Assembly (NCBI GenBank): GCA_945872375.1
Contig: CAMBYR010000005.1
Coordinates: 1-25,099 of the forward strand
Source: an uncultured Blautia sp.
Lineage (GTDB): Bacteria > Bacillota > Clostridia > Lachnospirales > Lachnospiraceae
Direction of reading: 5' to 3'
Length of the DNA: 25,099 nucleotides
Positions 8,058-14,419 of the stretch are shown here, one piece after another (the stretch's first letter is position 1; each line of letters begins with the position of its first letter). Position numbers and translations under genes: made by a program. The notes under the pieces are model-generated. The model had not been told where the DNA came from, made no database searches, and saw only the letters and a program-made list of their open reading frames with translations.

Positions 8058-8336
8058 TTATGCCAGGAAATTCATGAACATGCCAGGTGCAACAAAGATC
8101 AGAAGCAGACCGGTTACGAAACCGTAAATACCGGTTGTCTCGGCGATCGCACAGCCAAGAAGCATGGTAGATGTTACATCACCTTTGCATTCCGGCTGAC
8201 GTCCGATAGCTTCCAGTGCCTTTGCTACCGCATTACCTTCACCAATACCAGGGCCGATACCGGCGATCAGTGAACAACCAGCTCCAATAGCACAGCCTGC
8301 CAGTGCAATACCTTTAGCAAGTACAGTAAAATCCAT
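8058..8336 (-). CDS. atpE: F1Fo ATP synthase c subunit, two-carboxylate Na+-type pattern
   Basis: The 92-residue hairpin protein forms the ring rotor in the membrane. Helix 1 carries the Gly-rich GAGCSLIAGIGPGIGEG run, the loop has the conserved RQPE (46-49), and helix 2 has AIAETTGIYG. The ion-binding carboxylate is Glu66, followed by Thr67 and Thr68, with Tyr71. Glu33 occupies the place of the Gln found in classical sodium rings. This E...E-T-T-x-x-Y set resembles the two-carboxylate Na+ rotor described for Fusobacterium nucleatum, so Na+ coupling is likely (inference). A strong AGGAGG lies eight bases before the ATG. Two hairpins in the 136-base gap upstream may adjust expression of this high-copy subunit. 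Confidence 0.97.
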   Translation of the reverse strand: MDFTVLAKGIALAGCAIGAGCSLIAGIGPGIGEGNAVAKALEAIGRQPECKGDVTSTMLLGCAIAETTGIYGFVTGLLLIFVAPGMFMNFLA

Positions 8337-8370
8337 AATATATTCCTCCTGTAAATAATTTAATTATCCG

Positions 8371-8434
8371 GCAGCCGACGGAAATTCCGCCGCTGCAAAT
8401 ATTCTGTTGTAATTCAGGAACGCCGCAGGCGTTC
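8371..8434 (-). promoter_or_regulatory. Two adjacent hairpins in the atpB-atpE gap
   Basis: On the minus-strand transcript, GAACGCC/GGCGTTC with a three-base loop (8418-8434) is followed by an imperfect GCAGC..GCTGC hairpin (8371-8396). Neither has a T-run, so they are not classical terminators. They may act as RNA-processing or stability elements for atpE (inference). Confidence 0.5.
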
Positions 8435-8472
8435 TCATATTGTCTGCCGACACAGGATCCTGCTCCGATGCA

Positions 8473-9231
8473 TCAGCCTTCTGCCGCATTGGCGATATAC
8501 ATGGTCGTCAGCATACAGAAAATAAACGCCTGCATAACTCCGGTAAACCAGTCAAAGTATACGGACAAAATTGCAGGGATACCAACGTCCAGAATGGGGA
8601 TCTGTGCAAGAACATCTCCCACCAGGCCCGGAATCAGGCCCAAAATTGCAGAGCTTGCCACGGCAAGTGCCGCGTAGATCAGCCCGTTGATAACAATACC
8701 CGAAAGAATATTTCCGAAATGACGGCATGCCATACTGATCGGTGTTGCCAGCTCCGAGAGAATATTAAACGGAGTCAGCAGAGGGATCGGCTGGGTAAAA
8801 CCTTTCAGATATCCTCCCACGCCTCCTGCCTTGATCTTTTCCCGGGTGATCAGAATAAATACGATCACCGCCCAGGCAGCTTCTGTAGAAAGGTCTGCCG
8901 TAGGACTTCGAAGTCCCACAAGACTGATCAGATTCGATACAAGGCTGGTTGCAAACAGGGCAGCTACAAAAGGTATAAAATACCGGAATTTTTCTCCCAT
9001 ATTTCCAATGACAAACTTGTTTGCCATTTCTACCAGCATTTCTGCCACAGCCTGTCTCTTGGATATGTTTTCTACCTTCAGATCATGGGTAAGCCAGATA
9101 CAGAGTCCGGTAATGATCAGCATTACCAGCCAGCTCACCACGATCGTTTCACTGATCTGGATCTTTCCCAGAACAGGAAAATCAATGGGAATGGTAAAAA
9201 ATACCTTTGCCCCTGAAATATCTACATTCAT
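8473..9231 (-). CDS. atpB: F1Fo ATP synthase a subunit
   Basis: The 252-residue, multi-helix membrane protein provides the two ion half-channels beside the c-ring. The essential stator arginine lies in ISMACRHFGNILSG (Arg170), the counterpart of the usual LRLFGN motif. A C-terminal helix pair with VYFDWFTGVMQAFIFCMLTTMYI is also typical. GGGAGGTGG upstream supports the start at 9231. It lies between atpI and atpE, as in most bacterial operons. Confidence 0.97.
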   Translation of the reverse strand: MNVDISGAKVFFTIPIDFPVLGKIQISETIVVSWLVMLIITGLCIWLTHDLKVENISKRQAVAEMLVEMANKFVIGNMGEKFRYFIPFVAALFATSLVSNLISLVGLRSPTADLSTEAAWAVIVFILITREKIKAGGVGGYLKGFTQPIPLLTPFNILSELATPISMACRHFGNILSGIVINGLIYAALAVASSAILGLIPGLVGDVLAQIPILDVGIPAILSVYFDWFTGVMQAFIFCMLTTMYIANAAEG

Positions 9232-9273
9232 CTATGTTTCCACCTCCCATCCGAAGATTTCCTTGCAAAACCT

Positions 9274-9687
9274 TTATTTTTTGAAAATACCCATCAGTTT
9301 GATGCCGAAGCCGGGGATCAAAAGCGGAATAATACCTGCCGCGAACTGAAAACAGGGCGCGACGATCGCCACAATCACCCACAGCATCTGAAGCATCATC
9401 CTCTGGGAATAACTTGCTCTCATACGGGACCGTGCGGCATCTTCATCCGTACTTGCGGCAACCTTCTGAACGGTAAGGCCCATCAGGAAAAAATTCAGCA
9501 CGGCAATGATTCCTCCGCAGATTCCTCCGAGAAATACGGTATAGTCCAGCGGTACTTTCTCCGGCAGAGCCATATGCAGAACCGCAAACACGATCCACAT
9601 CACAATCACACCGACCAGAGTCGAAACTGCCACTTTTTTTGTTTCCTTTCGGACAGCCGGCTGGACATTATTCCAAAAACTGCTCAT
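9274..9687 (-). CDS. atpI: ATP synthase subunit I family protein
   Basis: This 137-residue protein has four hydrophobic segments (about 20-40, 48-72, 97-117 and 118-134) and a charged loop DEDAARSRMRASYSQRMM in the middle. Length, topology and position just before atpB fit the AtpI family, which assists c-ring assembly and sometimes Mg2+ uptake. Sequence conservation in this family is low, so the call rests largely on context. The start has AAGGAAGG upstream. Confidence 0.8.
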   Translation of the reverse strand: MSSFWNNVQPAVRKETKKVAVSTLVGVIVMWIVFAVLHMALPEKVPLDYTVFLGGICGGIIAVLNFFLMGLTVQKVAASTDEDAARSRMRASYSQRMMLQMLWVIVAIVAPCFQFAAGIIPLLIPGFGIKLMGIFKK

Positions 9688-9708
9688 ATTCCTTCCTTTC
9701 TGCTATCA

Positions 9709-9972
9709 TTAAAAATGTCTGTTAAAGGATATCTTCTCCTTTTTCTTTTCCTTTTTCTGACGTCCGGCTACAGACAGATATAATTTATATGCCACCATTC
9801 CGGAACCGCCCATTCCAAAGAAAAAACCGGGAATAAAGATCCAGCCGCCCACACCCATATGTGCAGACAGCCACCAGCAGACACCCAGACAGAGCAGAAG
9901 GGGTGTAATTAAGGACAAACTGAACTGTGTCAGCATGGAAATATTTCTCAGCATATCTGCCCAGTTTTTCAT
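9709..9972 (-). CDS. AtpZ/AtpI-like small membrane protein, first gene of the operon
   Basis: The 87-residue protein has two membrane helices (about 16-37 and 42-66) and a very basic C-terminal tail QKKEKKKEK. It resembles the AtpZ/AtpI family, whose members lead atp operons in Firmicutes and are thought to form a c-ring assembly or cation channel complex with AtpI. GGGAGG seven bases upstream of the ATG fixes the start. The promoter lies 60-88 bases upstream, and the gap to atpI is 21 bases. Confidence 0.75.
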   Translation of the reverse strand: MKNWADMLRNISMLTQFSLSLITPLLLCLGVCWWLSAHMGVGGWIFIPGFFFGMGGSGMVAYKLYLSVAGRQKKEKKKEKISFNRHF

Positions 9973-10031
9973 AAATCAACCTCCCTGCCTTTGTAATATC
10001 TGCTGTTATCTATCATTTCCCAGATAGTTTG

Positions 10032-10060
10032 ATATTAACATATTTCACAAAAAAACACAA
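10032..10060 (-). promoter_or_regulatory. Promoter of the ATP synthase operon
   Basis: On the minus strand, TTGTGT (10060-10055) and TAATAT (10037-10032) are separated by exactly 17 bases, about 55 bases upstream of the first atp gene. A TTGTGAAATAT stretch in the spacer resembles one half of a Rex operator, but the second half is not present. Confidence 0.65.
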
Positions 10061-10093
10061 TATCACATCGACGAACCGCCCCGTTTTCTGCGG

Positions 10094-10136
10094 CAAAAAA
10101 GGCAAAACGGCCACAGAGGCTTTCCTCTGCAGCCGT
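10094..10136 (-). terminator. Rho-independent terminator after the binding lipoprotein gene
   Basis: The minus-strand stem ACGGCTGCAGAGG/CCTCTGTGGCCGT (10136-10124 with 10119-10107) is followed by TTTTGCCTTTTTT. It starts five bases after the stop codon of the lipoprotein gene and shields the atp promoter just downstream. Confidence 0.9.
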
Positions 10137-10140
10137 GTTC

Positions 10141-11238
10141 TCATTTGTAAATATAACTGGCGAATGCAGGGTCATTCAGATTATTCTGATCAATCCATAC
10201 CGGATTAAAGAGGACTTCTTTTTCCACTTCCACTCCGGCTTCCTCAGGCAATGCTGCCTGAAGGGCAGTCCATACCGTCTGATACCCTATGGTCACAGGA
10301 TCCTGAGATACGATTCCGATCTCTTCCCCGTTTTCCACCGCCTTCTGCTGGCGGCTTGTAGCATCTGTGCCAACCATTATCACTCTGTTTTCTTCATCTT
10401 TTTCCATATCCAGGTACAGATCGGAGACATCTGCATTTGTACAGAAAACGCCATCCAGATTGGAGCAGTTTTCCAGGAACTCCTGCATGGCCGTTTCCAT
10501 ATCCTCCACCTGATCCTCATAAATTACGGAAATCACATCGATCCCATCATACTCTGCCATCTGTTCCAGAAAGCCTTCCACACGGGCATGTGCGCTCTCT
10601 GTTTTTTTCTGCGCGGAAAAAACTGCCACATTGCCTGATTTTCCAATGGCTTCTGCAAGATGATATCCGGCCATTCTGCCCACCTGACCATTATCTGTGG
10701 CCCGAAATGCCGTAATAAGATCCGTTTCATATACGTTTGAATCAAAGACCACTACCGGAATTCCATTTTCTCTGGCACTTTCCAACTGTGCCTGACTGGA
10801 ATTCATATCACCTACAGAAATACATACAGCTGCCGGATTTTCCGCGATGACCGCATCCAGTGTATTGATCTGTTCTTCCACCATCTGCTCCTCATCTGGG
10901 CCCTCCACCGTAATTGTGACTTTCTGATCGCCTGAAAACTCATAAGCTTCATTTACATCTTCTACTGCCTGTTCCATTCCCTCAAAAACGAGGTCCCAGA
11001 ACTCACCTTTTGTAGCCTTGCTGACCACAGCAATTCTGGCTCCCGGCATAATCGGTATAGCGGTATCAATCACAGAGGCGATCTTCTCTTCCTCGATCTG
11101 TTCCTCTGATACGGATTCCGTCTCCATACCATCCGCCACAGGAGCTGCTATCGTTTGTTCCGTCTGCGCCTTACGACATCCTGATATGACAAGCGGGAAT
11201 GCCAGAAAAACCGCAGCGGCGAATGCTGCCTTTCTCAT
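10141..11238 (-). CDS. Sugar-type substrate-binding lipoprotein (Peripla_BP_4-like)
   Basis: This 365-residue protein starts with a lipoprotein signal peptide. M-R-K and a hydrophobic stretch lead to LVISGC, with Cys21 as the lipid anchor, followed by an acidic linker to about residue 60. The rest is a type I periplasmic-binding fold: IAVVSKATKGEFWDLVFEGM near the first strand, then IPVVVFDSN, and the hinge-region DGVFCTNADVSDLYLDM. Such proteins bind ribose, galactose or autoinducer-2-like ligands and feed ABC transporters or chemoreceptors. I chose the start at 11238 because GGAGAAGGAAG precedes it and the signal peptide begins there; an upstream in-frame ATG adds an unlikely 20-residue leader. 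No ABC ATPase or permease gene is adjacent, so the partner and ligand are unknown. Confidence 0.85.
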   Translation of the reverse strand: MRKAAFAAAVFLAFPLVISGCRKAQTEQTIAAPVADGMETESVSEEQIEEEKIASVIDTAIPIMPGARIAVVSKATKGEFWDLVFEGMEQAVEDVNEAYEFSGDQKVTITVEGPDEEQMVEEQINTLDAVIAENPAAVCISVGDMNSSQAQLESARENGIPVVVFDSNVYETDLITAFRATDNGQVGRMAGYHLAEAIGKSGNVAVFSAQKKTESAHARVEGFLEQMAEYDGIDVISVIYEDQVEDMETAMQEFLENCSNLDGVFCTNADVSDLYLDMEKDEENRVIMVGTDATSRQQKAVENGEEIGIVSQDPVTIGYQTVWTALQAALPEEAGVEVEKEVLFNPVWIDQNNLNDPAFASYIYK

Positions 11239-11329
11239 GCTTCCTTCTCCTCTTCCCTCCCGGCTGCCTTTTCCGGCAAATACCGGGGATTCACACACAA
11301 CTATCGTTTGATTCGACTGTTTTTACATC

Positions 11330-11357
11330 ATTATACACAAATTCCCCGCCACGTCCA
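11330..11357 (-). promoter_or_regulatory. Promoter of the binding lipoprotein gene
   Basis: On the minus strand, TGGACG (11357-11352) and a perfect TATAAT (11335-11330) are separated by 16 bases. This gives a leader of roughly 85 bases before the ATG at 11238. Confidence 0.6.
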
Positions 11358-11413
11358 TAGATTTCATAATTTTTTCATGATTTTTCCACTTATTTCCCAA
11401 TCAGAGCACTCAT

Positions 11414-12445
11414 TCAATCCCAGACATCCCACTCCTTTCCTGCCTCATAAACGGTAGAACAGGCCAGCGGTCCCAGCACCACACCAGCCCCTCCAAACAG
11501 AAGCAATCCTGCATATACGGAAAAAATCACAAATACCGGTGACACTCCCAGCTGCTTCCCCAGAAGCCTTGGCTCCAGGAATTCTCTCAGAAAGCTGGTA
11601 ATGATATCCAGGATCACACAGCCTGCTGCCGCCTTTATGTTTTTCTGCAGAAGAAAGATTACCGCTGCAGGATAGAGAAATGTTCCGGTTCCAATCAGCG
11701 GAATCGCATCCAGAATTCCAAGAGCCGCTCCTAAAATCAGAAAATACGGACTGCCCAGAATCCAAAAACCGGCCGCACAGACCGAAGCAATCACAAAAAT
11801 GATGACTGCCTGAGCTTTCAGATAGAGAACGATGGTTTTTCGAAGGCGGTCCACCATGCGCTGAATTCCAAGAAGCCAGGAATATTCCCTGATCTTTTTT
11901 CGGATATTCTCCATATCTCCCAGAAATAAAAGAGTACAGAGCACGATGACGACCATACCGGATATCAGGAAAACCATTCCCCTTGCACTGTTCCATAAGA
12001 AGGTGACTGCTCCGGGACCACAGACAGAAAGTATCTGTTTTCCTGCTTCCGCCGCCCACATCTCCACATATCCTCTTGTTTTTGCTGACGGCATCCCAAA
12101 AATACCTTCCAGCATTCGGCAGCACTGATCCATCATCGTGTGCAGCCATTGTACAATCAAAGGAACATATGCAGCCGCCTCCTGAATCTGGCGGAGCATT
12201 TCTCCTGTCACCCAATACAGAAGACTGCCCACAGCCGCCAGAAAAAGGAGGAGCAGAAAAGTACCTGCCGCCGTCCGCCTGATCTTTATTTTTTTCTCTA
12301 TTTTATATGCAGCCGGATACAGCCAGGATGCCAGTATCCACGCCGCCAGAAAAGGAAAAACCGCAGGAAACAGATAGCGGTACCCCAAATATACCGCCGC
12401 AATGATTCCTGCGATCACAACTCGTCTTTTCCATTCCAGACTCAT
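11414..12445 (-). CDS. AI-2E family / YtvI-like membrane protein
   Basis: The 343-residue membrane protein has the layout of the AI-2E (PerM/YtvI) family. Paired N-terminal helices (about 9-45) come first, then a helix after IRRTAAG and a soluble amphipathic middle part (about 78-150). A C-terminal bundle with GILDAIPLIGTGTFLYPAAVIFLL, FLEPRLLGKQLGVSPVFVIFSVYAGLLLFGGAGVVLGPL follows. The DxIPxIG and EPxxLGxxxGVSP motifs are family hallmarks. Members act as exporters, Na+(Li+)/H+ antiporters or sporulation membrane proteins; which applies here is unknown. CTGGAGGA upstream supports the start. It begins 54 bases after the RluA-type gene stop with no terminator between, so the two are probably one transcript. 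Confidence 0.85.
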   Translation of the reverse strand: MSLEWKRRVVIAGIIAAVYLGYRYLFPAVFPFLAAWILASWLYPAAYKIEKKIKIRRTAAGTFLLLLFLAAVGSLLYWVTGEMLRQIQEAAAYVPLIVQWLHTMMDQCCRMLEGIFGMPSAKTRGYVEMWAAEAGKQILSVCGPGAVTFLWNSARGMVFLISGMVVIVLCTLLFLGDMENIRKKIREYSWLLGIQRMVDRLRKTIVLYLKAQAVIIFVIASVCAAGFWILGSPYFLILGAALGILDAIPLIGTGTFLYPAAVIFLLQKNIKAAAGCVILDIITSFLREFLEPRLLGKQLGVSPVFVIFSVYAGLLLFGGAGVVLGPLACSTVYEAGKEWDVWD

Positions 12446-12499
12446 ATTGTCCTCCAGGTTTTTCCTGTTTTACTGGTAGTATGGACAATATTTTCCGGT

Positions 12500-13261
12500 T
12501 TATACGAACACAAACCCTTCAAACGCACCGCCTTCCGGTACCACTTCAAAATAAAGGGATTTTCCGGAGGTTGGATGAACAAAAGTCAGCGACCTTGAGC
12601 ACAGTCCCAGCGGAAGGGTCGTTGTTTCTCCTCCATTGTATTTACGATCTCCCAGCAGAGGCATTCCCGCATGCGCCATCTGTACCCGTATCTGGTGATG
12701 ACGTCCGGTTTCCAGATGAATCTCCAGAAGATAACGTCTGCCGCTTTTTGTCCGGATATCTTTTAAAGCCTGCACCGTTCGAAACGTAAGTCTGGCTTCT
12801 CTTGCTCCCGCTGTTCCTTCAGGAACTACATGGGTGATATTCGTTCGGTTATCTTTTTTCAGAAAATCCCGGAGTTTCTGCTCAGGGAACTCCAGATATA
12901 CCGGCTGCTCCGAAGGCTCTTCTTTCATTGTTTTTCGTATCTGTACCGGAAGCTCCGTAGTAACGGCCAGATACCGTTTATCCACTTTGCCTCCTGCGAT
13001 CTGACGGCTCAGCTCTCTGGCTGCCTGCGGTGTTTTTGCAAACACAAGAGCCCCCTCCACCGGCTGATCCAGACGGTGAAGCACTGCCAGATAGGGAATC
13101 TGTCCCGGACATTTCTCCGCCAGATAGTTTTTCAGTGCATGTTCCATATCCATCACACCTGTCCTTGCATTCTGCACTGCAATTCCCGCCGGCTTATGAC
13201 AGACAATCAGATCCTGATCCTCAAAAAGGATCGTATTTTTTATATTAAAAAATCCGCGCAT
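12500..13261 (-). CDS. RluA-family RNA pseudouridine synthase
   Basis: The 253-residue protein has the RluA catalytic core without an S4 domain. It shows DLIVCHKPAGIAVQ (about 17-30), the catalytic motif HRLDQPVEG with Asp65, KRYLAVT (about 95-101), and a late L-E-I-H-L-E-T-G-R-H-H-Q-I-R-V-Q segment. It would isomerise specific uridines in rRNA or tRNA. The residues after HRLD are PVEG rather than the usual TSG, so the subgroup is divergent. GAAGGGAG precedes the ATG, and a very good promoter lies at 13286-13314. Confidence 0.92.
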   Translation of the reverse strand: MRGFFNIKNTILFEDQDLIVCHKPAGIAVQNARTGVMDMEHALKNYLAEKCPGQIPYLAVLHRLDQPVEGALVFAKTPQAARELSRQIAGGKVDKRYLAVTTELPVQIRKTMKEEPSEQPVYLEFPEQKLRDFLKKDNRTNITHVVPEGTAGAREARLTFRTVQALKDIRTKSGRRYLLEIHLETGRHHQIRVQMAHAGMPLLGDRKYNGGETTTLPLGLCSRSLTFVHPTSGKSLYFEVVPEGGAFEGFVFV

Positions 13262-13285
13262 AAAAAAACTCCCTTCTTTATTGGG

Positions 13286-13314
13286 AGTATATCCTAATTT
13301 TTTTATTCCTGCAA
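13286..13314 (-). promoter_or_regulatory. Promoter of the RluA-type gene
   Basis: On the minus strand, TTGCAG (13314-13309) and TATACT (13291-13286) are spaced by 17 bases. The leader is only about 20 bases and holds the GAAGGGAG ribosome site. Confidence 0.75.
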
Positions 13315-13317
13315 TAT

Positions 13318-13364
13318 AAGACGGTCATCACTTTTTACTTTCTTTCAAAAATGATGACCGTCTT
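13318..13364. repeat. Perfect 13-bp inverted repeat upstream of the rluA-type promoter
   Basis: AAGACGGTCATCA (13318-13330) and TGATGACCGTCTT (13352-13364) are exact reverse complements separated by 21 AT-rich bases. The repeat begins four bases upstream of the -35 box and has no T-run after either arm. It may be a hairpin ending a transcript that comes from 14.2 kb, or a protein-binding site. Confidence 0.7.
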
Positions 13365-14209
13365 AACATTCTTCGTTATTCAATTTTTTTATCCTCTTTA
13401 TTCTTATAAAAGGTATTTTGTTCTTTCGATTTTTATCGTTGGAACAGTTTCATTTTACCTATATTCAGTTTTCGTTTTTATTTCCTTTATATGGACATAT
13501 CTTTTCTTATTTCCTGCTCATAAACGATATGATCATGTATCATTCGATTTATTTAGAAAGTTTATAGAGATAGAATTATATTTCACGGATTATAATTCTT
13601 TTCGCTTTAGAAATAACGGATATACTTTTCTTTTTATAAATATTTTTACAAATAATTTCAGTTCTGTATACTCAAAATCAAAACCATTTCATTTATTTCT
13701 GAGAAAAGTTCCTTCTTATTTCTTTTAATATCTTTCGTAAGAAGATATTCTTCTGATGCAAAGCTTCAATTCATATTCTGATGATGCAATATGGATTTCA
13801 AAATATCCTGTCTTTCTATTATGGAAATTCTTCGGATCTCTGCTTCCGAACGATTTTCTAAGATAAGTGGTATATTCTTTTTAAATATATTTCTTTACAC
13901 ATATTTAAAAATCTTTGTATCAGGTTCGTGACAGTTATTCAATATGAGAAATCGTTTCTATACCTTTGGATACTTTTTTTCCGTTTTCTTTTCTGATTGG
14001 TTACCGGATTTTCTTTTACATTAATTATGTACCAGGTCTTTCTTGCAGGAAACACGATTCCTGTCACTTCACTCATATTGATGATCTGGCGGCTACTTTC
14101 CCACTGGAATCACCTTTTCCTTTCTTTATTTCATCCTTTTCATGTAACATTTATACTATGAATTGAATGAATTTCTATTCATTTGTGTTTCTTTGTTTTT
14201 GTTGGATTT
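13365..14209 (-). other. AT-rich interval with only tiny or decayed reading frames
   Basis: No gene longer than about 50 codons can be supported here. On the minus strand, downstream of the promoter at 14210-14238, two small frames overlap by ATGA: 14150-14073 (25 aa, starting MLHEKDEIKK) and 14076-13939 (45 aa, starting MSEVTGIVFPARKTWY, with a basic KRKRKK segment). Neither has a ribosome site. Further downstream, short protein-like pieces such as NNCHEPDTKIFKY and ILENRSEAEIRRISIIERQ appear in shifting frames with stops between them. This fits a decayed gene or a non-coding transcript. A small hairpin CAGGAA/TTCCTG lies near 14046-14063. A 125-codon plus-strand frame at 13351 lacks a ribosome site and looks spurious. 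Confidence 0.35.
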
Positions 14210-14238
14210 ATCATACCACCAGTCCTTTGATTTGTCAA
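14210..14238 (-). promoter_or_regulatory. Strong orphan sigma-A promoter
   Basis: On the minus strand, a perfect TTGACA (14238-14233) and TATGAT (14215-14210) are separated by exactly 17 bases. It points into the 13.4-14.2 kb interval, where no convincing gene follows. Confidence 0.75.
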
Positions 14239-14344
14239 CACATTTTTGCTTTAATTTTAAAATAAATTATTTTTATCGGATTTATTTTATTTAAAACTGT
14301 TAATAGTTTATATTTTTTATTAATTTCAGACTATTTAAACAATA

Positions 14345-14403
14345 AAAAAATTATCAAAAACGGAAACAGAGGCAGTACAGATTCTGTTTTTCTGCACTGC
14401 CTC
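14345..14403 (-). terminator. Rho-independent terminator of the hydratase gene
   Basis: The minus-strand stem GAGGCAGTGCAGA/TCTGTACTGCCTC (14403-14391 with 14381-14369) has one mismatch and is followed by TGTTTCCGTTTTTGATAATTTTTTT. It starts 16 bases after the stop codon. Confidence 0.85.
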
Positions 14404-14419
14404 CGGCAAAAAGCATATG

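Noticed and set aside
10032..10060. A possible Rex (redox) operator at the atp promoter
   Set aside because: Only one half, TTGTGAA, is present; the matching inverted half TTCACAA is missing.
13351..13728. A 125-codon plus-strand frame rich in Phe, Tyr and Ile
   Set aside because: It begins inside the inverted repeat, has no ribosome site or promoter, and its composition follows from AT-rich DNA.
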